From: Polyangium spumosum
Lineage (GTDB): Bacteria > Myxococcota_A > Polyangia > Polyangiales > Polyangiaceae
Direction: 5' to 3'
Assembly: GCF_009649845.1 (NCBI RefSeq)
Contig: NZ_WJIE01000024.1
Location: 23,271 to 87,270, forward strand
Length of the DNA: 64,000 nucleotides
Below are positions 8,478 to 17,893 of this stretch, in pieces. The notes beneath the pieces are model-generated. The model worked only from the letters and a program-made list of their open reading frames with translations, made no database searches and had not been told where the DNA came from. Every line of letters begins with the position of its first letter. The stretch's first letter is position 1. Made by a program: the position numbers and the translations under genes.

Positions 8478-11400
8478 ATGCCCATCGCCATGCCCTCCAA
8501 GATTCGGATCCTGTTCCTGGGAGCCAACCCCTCCGATACCACGCGTTTGGCGCTCGGGCGGGAGGTCCGCGAGATCACGCAGCGCCTTCGCGGAACACAC
8601 GAAGGCGAGCGCTTCGAGATCGTGCAGGAGTGGGCCGTTCGTGTCGGCGACCTGCAGGCGGCGCTGCTCCGGCACAGGCCACAGATCGTCCACTTCTCGG
8701 GGCACGGGCGGAGCGAGCGGAGCGGCAGCTCCCCCGGTTCGATCGACGTCGCGCGGGAGATGTTGTCCGCCGATGCGTCGAGCGAGGAGGATCTCGACGG
8801 CGAGATCCTGGTCGAGGACGATGGTGGGAGAGCCAAGCCGATCCCCGCGTCTGCCCTGGCAAACTTGTTCGGGATCGTGGGCGGCGTTCGTTGTGTCGTG
8901 CTGAACGCCTGCCATTCTTCCGCCCAGGCGGAGGCGATCCAGCAGCACGTGGAGGCCGTCGTCGGCATGAGGCGATCGATCCATGACGCTGCGGCCGTCA
9001 GTTTTGCATGGGCATTCTACCAAGGGCTCGGGTTCGGAGCGTCGCTGAGCCAGGCGTTCGAGCTCGGCAAGAACCAGATCGAGCTGGCCGGATTCGGGGA
9101 TGGTGAGGTGCCGAGGTTCCTGACACGGAGGCCCCCGAACATGCCCCGTGACTTCGGCGCCGCCGATTCCGTGCCGGCTCCATCTGCGTACGATGGGCCG
9201 GTTTCGAAGCGTGTCATGGTGGGTCGCGAGGAGGAGGACATCGTCGATCCATTCCTCACGCGTGTCGAGCGCATCGCGAAGCTGCGCCACCCGGGCGCGC
9301 GGATCACGCGCGGAGACGCGCCTTCACCGTTCGCGGGCGTGCTCGAAGTCGAGGTCGATGCCGGCGGTTTTTTCCGGATGAGCCTCGTCGCCGCGCTGGA
9401 CCACGAGATCACGGAGGAGCTCGCGGCGCGTTTTTCCGCGGAGATCGACGGTCCCTTCCGCCGAGGCCATCCGCTGCTCCGCTCGACGCTGGTGCATCGT
9501 GGCCATGCCGCGCCGGTCGTGCTTCGCGCGGAGCTCGATCGCCGGGGCATCGAGCTCCAGACGTTCGACGGGTACCAGGGGCTCTTCGACCTCGAGCCTT
9601 ATCTCGGCTGGCAGACGCGCGAGCTCGAGAGAAGCCCGGCGTACATCTCCACCACGTACGTCGATCCGCCTGCGTGGATCAAGATCGCGGGCAATCGCGA
9701 GCTCCAGCACACGGAAAACGCGCTGCAATCGATGTGGGAGCTTCTCGCGACGCCGGCGCAGCGGCGCTTCCTGCTCGTGCTCGGGGAGTTCGGGGCGGGC
9801 AAGACGTTCTTGCTCCGCGAGCTCTGCCGGCAGATGGTCGAACGCAAGCACCCCGTTTTGCCCGTGCTGCTCGAAATGAGCAAGCTCGAAAAACAGCACA
9901 GCCTCGCGGAGCTCATCGGCGCGCATTTCTCCCGCGCGGATGTCTCCGGGTACAACTACAAGGCCTTCGAGTACATGCTCGAAGAGGGGCGCGTCGCGCT
10001 GTTCTTCGACGGTTTCGACGAGCTCGCGGACAAGGTCACGTACGACAGCGCGACCGGTCACCTCGAAACGGTGCTCTCGGCCGCGCGGGGGCAAGCGAAG
10101 GTGGTGCTCTCCAGCCGACGCCAGCATTTCCTGACGGAGGGTGAGATCCACAAGGCTGTGGAGCGTGAGTTCGCGCGGAAGGCCGAGAGCGCGGTGCACG
10201 GTGGGTATCGGCTCATCATGCTGGAGCCCTTCGGCGAGCCGCAGATCCGGCGGTATCTGCGTAACGTGCTCGTCGATGTACCGGCGGCCGAGGCGCGATA
10301 CCGGTTGATCGACGAAGTGAAGGATCTGCTCGGGCTCTCGCACAACCCGCGTATGCTCTCGTTCATTGCGGACATCCCGGAGGAGTCGCTGCGGGAGGCA
10401 AAGGAGCGCTGGGGCGAGATCACCTCGGCGAGGCTGTACGAGCTCCTCGTGAAGCGATGGCTCGATGGGGAATACGAGCGCTCGCGGCGGCAAGGTTGGT
10501 CGAAAGGCATCTCGCGCGAGGCGCTCTCGCGGGGCGTGGCTTCGCTCGCCATCTCGATGTGGCACGCACGCGTGAAGACGGTCTCGAAGGACGAGATTCA
10601 TGAAGGGATCGCGCAGGCGCTCGCGGCGCTCGGGGAGCCGGCGCTCGATCCGGCCGTGCTCATCCACCTCTTCGGCTCGGGGTCGCTTCTCGTGCGGGAC
10701 GAGGAGGGTCGGTTCTCGTTCGTCCATCGGTCGGTGATGGAGTGGCTCGTCGCAAAACAAGCGGCCGACGAGCTCGTCCTGGGCCAGGATCCGCTGGCGC
10801 TCGTGGTCGATGAGATGAGCGCGCTGATGGCGGATTTTTTCGCGGCGATGGCAGGGAGAGACCGAGCCTCCACGTGGGCGCTGGAGAAGCTTGGCGGAGC
10901 GGAGGACGGCATCGTCCTGAGAAACCTGACGCTCTTGCTCACGCGAATGGGCGCGTTGTTCGAGCGGGTGAACTTCGAGGGACAAGATCTCCGCGGGAGG
11001 GATTTTTCCAGGGTGGACTGGCGCGCCGCGAACCTTCGTGGCACGGATCTTCGTGGGGCGACGCTGAAGGGGGCGAACCTGCGGCGCGCCTCGCTCGTCG
11101 AGGCCAACCTATCTCGCGCGGACCTGCGGGGCGCCGACCTCGCGCGGGTGGATCTGGCGAGGGCCGATCTTTCGTTCGCCCGGGCGGCGAGCGCCGATTT
11201 TTCGGAGGCGAGGAACCTCGACCCTGCTCGACTCCGCGGCGCGATCCTACTCGGGGCAAAAGGTATCCCGGAGGAACGGCACGAGGCCTTGCTCGCCGTG
11301 GGGGCCGTTCCCCCCGTTTTACGGAATGTCGAGCCGATGTATGCGGCAGCTTCGCCATGCAAGAGTGTCGCCTGGGCCCCGTCGGGTTCGCTGCTCGCTA

Positions 11401-13346
11401 CGGCACACGGGGACGGTTTCATTTGGCTCGTGGATACGGTCGCGGGTAAGGTCCTGCGTATTTTGTCAGGACACACCAGCAAGGTACGCAGCGTCGCATT
11501 CAACCCTGATGGCAAGATGCTCGTCTCCTGTTCCGAGGACAAGACCGTTCGGCTCTGGGATGTCGTGAACGGCCGTGTCCTCCGCGTCTTCAATGGGCAT
11601 AAGGCTGCCGTGTGGAGCGCACGGGTCTCCCGCGATGGGAAGACGCTGGCCTCTGGTTCGTCCGACAAAACCATTCGGCTCTGGGACATTGAGACGGGCC
11701 GTACTCTACACACCCTCGAGGGGGCCGAAGGGCATACGTCTGCCGTGAGAGACATCGCTTTCTCTCCCGATGGCAGGACGCTTGCATCTGTTTCCAACGA
11801 CAGGACCGTTCGACTCTGGAGTGTCGCAACGGGCCGCGCCCTGCAGGCTTTCAAGGGGCATACCGGGCATACGCACGCAGTTCTGAGCGTGACGTTTTCT
11901 CCCGATGGCAAGACGCTCGCCTCCAGTTCGGACGACGCTACCGTGCAGCTCTGGGATGTCGCGACCGGTCGTGTCCTGCTTGCTTTCGGGCGGCCTTTCG
12001 GGCGGCAGACGAGCGAACTATACGACTCCGCGTTCCAAGGGCATGCCGACGCTGTCTATACGGCTGCGTTTGCGCCTGATGGAAAGACGCTTGCCTCCGG
12101 TTCGCACGATAAGACCATCCATCTCTGGGACGTCGCGACCGGCCGCGCCCTGCGCACCTTCGAGGGGCATGCAGCGGCGGTGAGAAGCGTATTCTTTTCC
12201 CCGGATGGTAAGACCCTCGCTTCCGGCTCGGACGACAAGTCCGTTCGGCTCTGGGACGTCACGACCGGCCGCGCCCTGCGCACCTTCGAGGGGCATGCGC
12301 CTTTCGTGTTGAGCGTCGCGTTTGCTCCCGATGGCAAGACGCTCGCCTCCGGTTCGGATGACAAGATCGTTCGGCTTTGGGACGTCGCCAAGGGCGGCGC
12401 TCCACGCGCCGTAGGGGGGCATGCGTCGGCGGTGGGGTGCGTCGCGTTTTCCCCCGATGGCAAGACGCTCGCCTCCGCTTCGTCCGACAAGACCATTCAG
12501 CTCCGAGACGTCGCCACAGGCCAAGCCTTGCGTAGTCTCACAGGGCACGGCGATTCAGTCTACAGCATCGTGTTCGCCCCCGATGGCAAGACGCTCGCTT
12601 CCGGTTCGTATGACAGGACCGTTCGGCTCTGGGACGTCGTGGGCCGCGCACAGCGGGTCTTCAAGCATCATACGATGGGGGTGTTCAGCGTCGCGTTTTC
12701 CCCCGATGGCAAGACGCTGGCCTCCGGTTCGGCGGACAAGACCGTTCGGATCTGGGACATCGTGACGGGCCGCACCTTGCGCATCTTCGATGGGCATGGG
12801 GCTGCGCTATTGAGCGTCGCGTTTTCCCCCGACGGCAAGACCCTCGTCGCCGGTTCGGCGAACAATGCCGTGCGACTTTGGGAGGTAGCGACGGGCCGCG
12901 CCATGGGCGTCTTCGAGGGCGGGGCGACTGCTGTGAGGAGCGTCGCGGTTGCCCCCAATGGCAAGACGCTCGCCACCGCCTCGGATGACAAGACCGTTCG
13001 ACTCTGGGACGTCGCGTCAGGCCGCCCCCTGCGTGTCTGTGAGGGACACATGTCCGCAGTATTGAGTGTCGCGTTTTCCCCCGATGGTAAGACCCTCGCC
13101 TCCGGTTCGTATGACAATACCGTTCGGCTCTGGGACATCACCACCGGCCAATGCCTCGCCATTCTCCTCACCACCCCCGAAGGCTGGGTCGCATTCACCC
13201 CCGACGGCCGCTACAAGCTCGGCGGCGACATCGCCGGCTCCTTCTGGCACGTCGCCGGCCTCTGCCGATTCGAGCCCGGCGAGCTCGACGAATACCTCGA
13301 TCTCCGCCTCCCCGACGACGCGCCGTTCCTCCCCGCCAAACCCTGA
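8478..13346 (+). CDS. CHAT protease / NACHT NTPase / pentapeptide / WD40 protein
   Basis: A 1622-residue STAND-class protein. Residues 5-220 form a CHAT caspase-fold domain, with its His in HFSGHG (about 72) and Cys in NACHS (about 144). Residues about 245-390 resemble the nuclease-fold-like linker found before many bacterial NACHT domains. The NACHT ATPase follows, with Walker A GEFGAGKT (about 436) and Walker B ALFFDGFDE (about 508), then a helical part to about 820. Pentapeptide repeats (A[DN]LRG type) span about 830-925. Fourteen WD40 blades follow (about 950-1560), enough for two seven-blade propellers, then a short conserved tail. The layout matches NLR-like signal sensors: the propellers bind a trigger, NACHT oligomerises and the protease fires. 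An alternative start at 8490 is possible; no strong ribosome site separates them. The gene is convergent with another caspase-fold gene. Confidence 0.92.
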   Translation: MPIAMPSKIRILFLGANPSDTTRLALGREVREITQRLRGTHEGERFEIVQEWAVRVGDLQAALLRHRPQIVHFSGHGRSERSGSSPGSIDVAREMLSADASSEEDLDGEILVEDDGGRAKPIPASALANLFGIVGGVRCVVLNACHSSAQAEAIQQHVEAVVGMRRSIHDAAAVSFAWAFYQGLGFGASLSQAFELGKNQIELAGFGDGEVPRFLTRRPPNMPRDFGAADSVPAPSAYDGPVSKRVMVGREEEDIVDPFLTRVERIAKLRHPGARITRGDAPSPFAGVLEVEVDAGGFFRMSLVAALDHEITEELAARFSAEIDGPFRRGHPLLRSTLVHRGHAAPVVLRAELDRRGIELQTFDGYQGLFDLEPYLGWQTRELERSPAYISTTYVDPPAWIKIAGNRELQHTENALQSMWELLATPAQRRFLLVLGEFGAGKTFLLRELCRQMVERKHPVLPVLLEMSKLEKQHSLAELIGAHFSRADVSGYNYKAFEYMLEEGRVALFFDGFDELADKVTYDSATGHLETVLSAARGQAKVVLSSRRQHFLTEGEIHKAVEREFARKAESAVHGGYRLIMLEPFGEPQIRRYLRNVLVDVPAAEARYRLIDEVKDLLGLSHNPRMLSFIADIPEESLREAKERWGEITSARLYELLVKRWLDGEYERSRRQGWSKGISREALSRGVASLAISMWHARVKTVSKDEIHEGIAQALAALGEPALDPAVLIHLFGSGSLLVRDEEGRFSFVHRSVMEWLVAKQAADELVLGQDPLALVVDEMSALMADFFAAMAGRDRASTWALEKLGGAEDGIVLRNLTLLLTRMGALFERVNFEGQDLRGRDFSRVDWRAANLRGTDLRGATLKGANLRRASLVEANLSRADLRGADLARVDLARADLSFARAASADFSEARNLDPARLRGAILLGAKGIPEERHEALLAVGAVPPVLRNVEPMYAAASPCKSVAWAPSGSLLATAHGDGFIWLVDTVAGKVLRILSGHTSKVRSVAFNPDGKMLVSCSEDKTVRLWDVVNGRVLRVFNGHKAAVWSARVSRDGKTLASGSSDKTIRLWDIETGRTLHTLEGAEGHTSAVRDIAFSPDGRTLASVSNDRTVRLWSVATGRALQAFKGHTGHTHAVLSVTFSPDGKTLASSSDDATVQLWDVATGRVLLAFGRPFGRQTSELYDSAFQGHADAVYTAAFAPDGKTLASGSHDKTIHLWDVATGRALRTFEGHAAAVRSVFFSPDGKTLASGSDDKSVRLWDVTTGRALRTFEGHAPFVLSVAFAPDGKTLASGSDDKIVRLWDVAKGGAPRAVGGHASAVGCVAFSPDGKTLASASSDKTIQLRDVATGQALRSLTGHGDSVYSIVFAPDGKTLASGSYDRTVRLWDVVGRAQRVFKHHTMGVFSVAFSPDGKTLASGSADKTVRIWDIVTGRTLRIFDGHGAALLSVAFSPDGKTLVAGSANNAVRLWEVATGRAMGVFEGGATAVRSVAVAPNGKTLATASDDKTVRLWDVASGRPLRVCEGHMSAVLSVAFSPDGKTLASGSYDNTVRLWDITTGQCLAILLTTPEGWVAFTPDGRYKLGGDIAGSFWHVAGLCRFEPGELDEYLDLRLPDDAPFLPAKP
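11330..13160 (+). repeat. Tandem WD40-coding repeats, about 126 bp each
   Basis: Fourteen consecutive blades, the first degenerate. Most share the protein core FSPDGKTLASGS followed by VRLWDV, and nearly the same DNA (GATGGCAAGACGCTCGCC recurs with few changes). Blades 6 and 7 are almost identical. This points to recent duplication or gene conversion and predicts that the copy number varies between strains. Confidence 0.9.
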
Positions 13347-13361
13347 AGACCCCGCCAACCC

Positions 13362-15047
13362 TCACGTCATCCGGCCGAGCGCCGCGCGTCCCGCGTCCAC
13401 GAAGATGCCCACCCAGCGCTCGACCTCTTCACGCGAAACACCGAAACGCGAAGCCACGGTCGCGGCCGTCGCCGTGCCCCGGAGCACCGCGAGCACCGCG
13501 TCTTCCCTGCGAACGCTCTCCTCCGTGCCCCTCGATGCCGCTCCTGCTGGCGCCGCATGTCGAATACCCGCAGGGCACCGCGCAATGGGCAGCCTCGCGG
13601 CCGGGTCGCCGAGCAGCACATAGGCCGCGAGATCCTGCCGTTGCATCCAGAGGTTGGCACGACGTACCCTGCTCGCCTGCTCCTCCACGAAATCGGAAGA
13701 GAGGCTCGCTCGATGTGCGCGCTCCTCGTAGGAGATCGTGAGCTCCGTGCTCACCGAACGAAAGAACCGCGCGATCTCGTGGTGCGCGACGCCGAACCGA
13801 TGCCCGTGCACGAAGGCCTGCAAGATCCCCTGGAACCGTTCGGCGCGGCTCTTCGGGACGAGGCCTCCGCTTTCGAGGTCATAATCGAGGAAGCTCCATG
13901 TCCACGCGAGATCCACGTGACCCACCACGCCGAGCGGCCCCTCGGGGTTCGCGAGCGCGGCCTGCGGCAGGGCCGCGATGAAGGGCGGATCGCCTCGCTG
14001 GGGTAATGCGGCGAGCACCCCGTCCGCTGCGTTTCCGATCACGCCGAGCTCGTGGAGCCTGCTCAGCCAAGGCAAATACGCGCTGCGCGACGGCGTGCCA
14101 GCACCGTAACAAGCGAACATGAACCAGACGCCGCCGGGCAAAAACGGGCCGCGGCTGATGTCGTTCGCCGTGAGGAGGTCACCCTTGCGACCGAGGACCA
14201 TCGCGCCCTGGTGAGCATGTTGCTCCTCGCGGGATCGCCATCCCGCCCTCGGAATCCCCGCGCCGTGGCTCATGGTGAAGAGCACCCCGGCGCGCGTGCG
14301 TGCCGCTTCGCGGAGCAAAACCCCGGCGGCGCTCGACAGGTCGAGCGCCGTACCCGCGGGATCCGTCGGGACCTCGACGATTTCCTCGGCGCCGAACGTG
14401 CCCGCGGCCTGGCCCTGCCGCGCCATTTCGAGGCTGGGTCGCACGAGATGGCGATCCCCCTCGACCATCGCCCGCGTGCCGTCCAGTACCGCATGATAAA
14501 GTGTCCGCGCGCGCGGCGCCTCCGTCGCGTCCGCCCAGCGGACCGCTTTATCGACGTAAGCCTCGTATCCGCGGTCGTCCCTGAATGCCAGTCGACCCAC
14601 GAACACCTCGCCGCCGAGCATCTGCTGGAAGTCCCAGGAGATGAGCTCGGGGCCTCCGAGCAGGAGGAGATATCGAGGCCGCGCCGCCTCGCGCCGACCA
14701 ACGGCGTCGCGATACTCTTTTTGAATCCACGCCGCGACGGCGACGGGATCCATTCCGGGATCGACGCGGTACACGAGCGCGTCCTCCCCTTGCTCTTCCT
14801 CGCGCTTTTTTCGTAGCGGCTCGAGCAGGGAGAGCAAACGGTCGCCGGCGGGGCCTTTGGGGGCGACGAGGGCCCAGCGTTGCTCGGGCAGCGCGTCCGG
14901 CGGAGCGTGTACATTGGCCAGGCGGTGCAGAGCCTCGGGCGGCGCGCCCTGCGCGGGCGCGTCGAGCGTCGCGACGAGCGGGAGGCCTTCGTCGAGGATG
15001 GGGCGGTGATCGTCAGCGTGGGCGAGGAAGAGCTGGATATCGGTCAA
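13362..15047 (-). CDS. Caspase-fold (C25/CHAT-like) protein with C-terminal HTH
   Basis: A 561-residue protein. The start is taken as TTG at 15047, with GAGGG four bases before it; the open frame continues upstream, but that part reads as low-complexity Arg-rich translation. The core has a likely catalytic His in SHGAG and Cys in FACYGAG, separated by about 60 residues, as in gingipain-type (C25) and CHAT caspase folds. The last 50 residues look like a helix-turn-helix (TVASRFGVSREEVERW). There is no signal peptide, so it should be cytoplasmic. It ends 15 bases from the convergent CHAT-NACHT gene. The peptidase class is a motif judgement and the substrate is unknown. Confidence 0.75.
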   Translation of the reverse strand: MTDIQLFLAHADDHRPILDEGLPLVATLDAPAQGAPPEALHRLANVHAPPDALPEQRWALVAPKGPAGDRLLSLLEPLRKKREEEQGEDALVYRVDPGMDPVAVAAWIQKEYRDAVGRREAARPRYLLLLGGPELISWDFQQMLGGEVFVGRLAFRDDRGYEAYVDKAVRWADATEAPRARTLYHAVLDGTRAMVEGDRHLVRPSLEMARQGQAAGTFGAEEIVEVPTDPAGTALDLSSAAGVLLREAARTRAGVLFTMSHGAGIPRAGWRSREEQHAHQGAMVLGRKGDLLTANDISRGPFLPGGVWFMFACYGAGTPSRSAYLPWLSRLHELGVIGNAADGVLAALPQRGDPPFIAALPQAALANPEGPLGVVGHVDLAWTWSFLDYDLESGGLVPKSRAERFQGILQAFVHGHRFGVAHHEIARFFRSVSTELTISYEERAHRASLSSDFVEEQASRVRRANLWMQRQDLAAYVLLGDPAARLPIARCPAGIRHAAPAGAASRGTEESVRREDAVLAVLRGTATAATVASRFGVSREEVERWVGIFVDAGRAALGRMT

Positions 15048-15156
15048 GGGACCCTCGAATCGCTTCCATCGTCGTCGAGACGAGCGGAGCGCGCAACCCT
15101 CTTCGTGGCTTTCGTGCGCGCCCGGAGCGCGCGAGGGCCCCCATTGGATCGATCCG

Positions 15157-15927
15157 TCAGCCGCAGAAGCCGCTCCAGGACGACATGATGCCCGGAGGCG
15201 AGACGGACGCCGCGGACGAGCAGCTCGCGCCATAGCTTCCGCTCATCGTCACGCCATAGGTCCACGGGGTCGAGCAGACGAACCGCGACGAGGAATAGAC
15301 CGGGGAGCAGCCGAAGTTCGTGCAGGCCTGCGCCGCGATCGTGAACGTCTGGCAGCCGCCGGTGCACGCGACCTGCGCGAGCGCGGCCGCGCCGTAGTAC
15401 CCGGAGACGGCCGAGCTCGGGCCGGTATAAAAGCCGATGTTGCACGAGAGCGTCAAATTCGTATCGACCGGCGCAGCCGCGATGCTCTTCGCGGTCTCCT
15501 GGAGGTTCGCGAGCTGCGCCTGGAGCTGCTCGATCGCGTCGTCCACGGCCGGATCTTCCTCGACCTGCGCGGCGCTTCGCGCCTGGAGCTCGGAGAGCTC
15601 CTTTTCGGCTTGCTCGATCGCCCACTCGTGCCCCTCGGCGCCGACGACGATGCGGTTTCCGCCGTCCTCTGCCCCGTTCTCGAAGACGCCCGGGGCGAGC
15701 TCCTTCCACGCCGCGTTGGGCACGAGCGAGAGCGCCTCGCCTTCTCCCGTACGCTCGAGCCGCATTTCACTCCCCGTGGGGATGGCCAGCGCTTCGCTCT
15801 CGTCGATGAGCGACTCCTGGACGTTGTCGGGCCCCAACGAGGCGTCCATACAACCCGCCATCAGGGCGCTGCTGGCGATCAGGGCCGCGGAGAAGAAACG
15901 AATCGCGAAGGTCGAACGTGCATTCAT
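15157..15927 (-). CDS. Exported lipoprotein under a sigma-54 promoter
   Basis: A 256-residue protein with a lipoprotein-type signal (hydrophobic stretch ending LMAGC at about residue 26). AGGAG precedes the ATG by about 8 bases. After the signal there is an acidic, probably disordered part, then a coiled coil at about 105-150 (Glu/Gln/Leu-rich heptads). The C-terminal 100 residues are rich in Cys, Ser, Gly and Tyr, with about eight cysteines that may pair as disulfides after export. I do not recognise a family. Upstream lie a sigma-54 element (15982-15998) and palindromic activator sites (16045-16107), which suggest control by the adjacent regulator R1. Confidence 0.85.
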   Translation of the reverse strand: MNARSTFAIRFFSAALIASSALMAGCMDASLGPDNVQESLIDESEALAIPTGSEMRLERTGEGEALSLVPNAAWKELAPGVFENGAEDGGNRIVVGAEGHEWAIEQAEKELSELQARSAAQVEEDPAVDDAIEQLQAQLANLQETAKSIAAAPVDTNLTLSCNIGFYTGPSSAVSGYYGAAALAQVACTGGCQTFTIAAQACTNFGCSPVYSSSRFVCSTPWTYGVTMSGSYGASCSSAASVSPPGIMSSWSGFCG

Positions 15928-15981
15928 GGTCGGGCTCCTCTTCTTTGCTCGGTCGCGTTTGCGGCCGCTTTCCCTCCTATC

Positions 15982-15998
15982 TGCAGCGAGCGTGCCAG
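15982..15998 (-). promoter_or_regulatory. Sigma-54 promoter of the 15157-15927 lipoprotein gene
   Basis: On the minus strand this reads CTGGCACGCTCGCTGCA: GG and GC are separated by exactly 10 bases, and the -24 box TGGCACG is complete. Transcription would start near 15970, about 43 bases before the ATG. Confidence 0.75.
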
Positions 15999-16021
15999 GC
16001 CTGCCGGGCCCCCCAGCGTTT

Positions 16022-16041
16022 CCCTTTTCGGGCGAAAAGGG
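16022..16041. repeat. Inverted repeat between lipoprotein and R1 genes
   Basis: Perfect 9-bp arms CCCTTTTCG and CGAAAAGGG separated by GG. It lies 64 bases beyond the stop of R1 and could end its transcript, although no T-run follows. Confidence 0.45.
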
Positions 16042-16044
16042 GCG

Positions 16045-16107
16045 TGACGCCGGGCGCTGACGCGTCAGGAGCCGGATTGGCGTCTATCGAGTGGGATTGT
16101 CGCGTCA
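16045..16107. promoter_or_regulatory. Activator-binding sites upstream of the lipoprotein gene
   Basis: The palindrome CTGACGCGTCAG lies at 16057-16068, centred 66 bp from the -24 GG. A near copy, TGTCGCGTCA, lies at 16098-16107, exactly 40 bp further, and a half site TGACGC at 16045. The same 12-mer recurs at 17933 and 23864. This is an inferred upstream activating sequence for R1. Confidence 0.65.
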
Positions 16108-16121
16108 GCGCCCGCTGACGC
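16102..16121. repeat. Inverted repeat over the stop codon of R1
   Basis: GCGTCAGCG, CC, CGCTGACGC form a perfect 9-bp-arm hairpin that includes the R1 stop codon and shares the TGACGC half site of the operators. It may be a terminator stem or an extra pair of activator half sites. Confidence 0.45.
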
Positions 16122-17817
16122 CTGAAGTCACGAGGCCGAGCTCTCGCACGCGGCGCAAGAGCGCCCGCTCGGAGACCTCGAGCCGCTCGGCCATGCGCGC
16201 GAGATCACCGCCGAGCTCACGGTGGCATTGAACGATCTCCTGCTCCGTGAGGTCACCCGCGGTGCGGAATCCAGGAAGTCGCTCGATGATCATGTAGATG
16301 GCTGCCCGCGAGATGCCGAGCTTCTCTGCGGTCGCGGCAAAATCCCAGCGACACGAGCGCAAGGCCTCCCGGAGCTCGGCCTCGGTGACGTCGGCGGGCT
16401 TTCGGCGAGATGCGCTGCGTGAACGGGACGGGCCCTCGTCGCTCGGGGCCTTGATGGCGGCAGGCGGAGGATCGGGCGCGGGGGCTTTCGGGGGATCGGG
16501 GGGCGCCTGCGGGATGGGCTGCGGGTTCTCCGGCTCTCGTGGAGGTTGCTTCACGAGCAGCCGCTCCACGGCGGGCGTCATGTCCGCGCGATTGCGCCCA
16601 CGATTGCCGACGACGATTTGCCGAATGACGTTTCGGAGCTGTCGCACGTTGCCAGGCCAGTCGTAATCGACGAGGCGCGCGACGAGGGACGCGGGGACCC
16701 ACGGCTTCGCGCCGCCAGTCGGCGCTGCGAGGCGCTGCAATTCCCCGATCTCTGCGAGGTCCTCGCGCAAGAACCGCACGAGGAGCCGCCCGATGTCATC
16801 CCGACGCTCGCGGAGCGGCGGAATCCATATCTCGTACGCCGCGAGCCGGTTCAAGAGCGGCGCCCGAAACGACCCCGACGCGACCTTTCCCTCGAGATCC
16901 GCGTCGGTTGCAGCGACGACACGCACGTCCGTTTTCCGGAGCTGCGTGGAGCCCACGGTCTGGATCTCGCCCGTCTCGAGCGTACGCAGCAGCGCGACCT
17001 GGAGCTCGACCGGTGCCTCGCCGATCTCGTCGAGGAAAAGCGTGCCGCCGTGCGCCTGCTCGAAATACCCGACCTGACGCCGGATCGATCCGGTGTACGC
17101 GCCCTTCTCCGCGCCGAAGAGCTCGGAAACGGCGAGCGATGGTGCAATGGCACCCAGGTTGACAGCGACGAACGGTTTGTCACGGCGTGGACTCGCACGG
17201 TGAACCGCGCGGGCGACGAGCTCCTTGCCGCTGCCAGTCTCGCCGCGGAGCAGGACGGGCAGGTCGAGATCGGCGATGCTCTGAATGTCCCAGAGCACGC
17301 GGCGGAGGCCGTCGCTCGCGCCCACGAGCTCGCGCGATTCGTCGCCCACGCCTCCGTCGAGGACGCCTCCGGGCGTGCCGACGTGATGTGCGAGAAGGAC
17401 AACCCGGTGGCCGAGCTCGATCACGACGCCGCGAGCGAGCTCCTTGGCAGAGAGCATCGTGCTCCCGACGACCCGCTGACCGCGCACGGACACCGTGGTG
17501 CTGCTGTCGCCGATATCGATACGGACGCTCCCGTCGGATGCGGCCGAGAGCAGGATTGGTTTGCGGCTGAGGTGCTCGTCGCCGAGGGGCTCGCCGTCCC
17601 CGAGGGCGTCGGGAGGCGCGAACGCCGGCAAGGTGCGAGACAGCGCGAATGGGCGCCCCGGAGCGCCGTCGACGAGGACACGATCCCCCACGCGGTCGAG
17701 GACCGGGTGGTAAAGGACGGTCAAGGCAAGGGTGGGGGCGTCGTCGCCGGATGTGGTGGCGGTGCCGCGACCCACGAGGGTGGTGCGGGTGAACCCGGTT
17801 CTCCTGCCAGTGGGCAT
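16105..17817 (-). CDS. Sigma-54-dependent activator with FHA-like domain (R1)
   Basis: A 570-residue bacterial enhancer-binding protein, started at MPTGRRTG (17817). Residues about 25-150 are a weakly conserved FHA-like domain, which in the family binds phospho-threonine. The AAA+ core has Walker A GETGSGKE (about 192), a GAYTGS loop in place of GAFTGA (about 242) and Walker B FLDEIGE (about 262). The key loop Thr is kept, so contact with sigma-54 is plausible. A Pro/Ala-rich linker leads to two successive Fis-type helix-turn-helix segments (about 475-515 and 530-565), whereas one is usual. Sigma-54 promoters and shared palindromes flank this gene on both sides and recur at 23.9 kb, so R1 is the likely regulator of all three. 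Confidence 0.92.
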   Translation of the reverse strand: MPTGRRTGFTRTTLVGRGTATTSGDDAPTLALTVLYHPVLDRVGDRVLVDGAPGRPFALSRTLPAFAPPDALGDGEPLGDEHLSRKPILLSAASDGSVRIDIGDSSTTVSVRGQRVVGSTMLSAKELARGVVIELGHRVVLLAHHVGTPGGVLDGGVGDESRELVGASDGLRRVLWDIQSIADLDLPVLLRGETGSGKELVARAVHRASPRRDKPFVAVNLGAIAPSLAVSELFGAEKGAYTGSIRRQVGYFEQAHGGTLFLDEIGEAPVELQVALLRTLETGEIQTVGSTQLRKTDVRVVAATDADLEGKVASGSFRAPLLNRLAAYEIWIPPLRERRDDIGRLLVRFLREDLAEIGELQRLAAPTGGAKPWVPASLVARLVDYDWPGNVRQLRNVIRQIVVGNRGRNRADMTPAVERLLVKQPPREPENPQPIPQAPPDPPKAPAPDPPPAAIKAPSDEGPSRSRSASRRKPADVTEAELREALRSCRWDFAATAEKLGISRAAIYMIIERLPGFRTAGDLTEQEIVQCHRELGGDLARMAERLEVSERALLRRVRELGLVTSGVSGR

Positions 17818-17893
17818 GCGCCGCCGATGGTAGGACGGGGGGAGCGGCGGGGGCAAGGGGAAGCGGCAGGGGATGTCGACGAACGCGGGCGAA

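Noticed and set aside
17840..17880. Sigma-54 promoter for R1 itself (minus strand CTGCCGC ... CTTGC)
   Set aside because: The gap between GC-like -24 and -12 positions is 11 and the GG is missing, so I did not call it.
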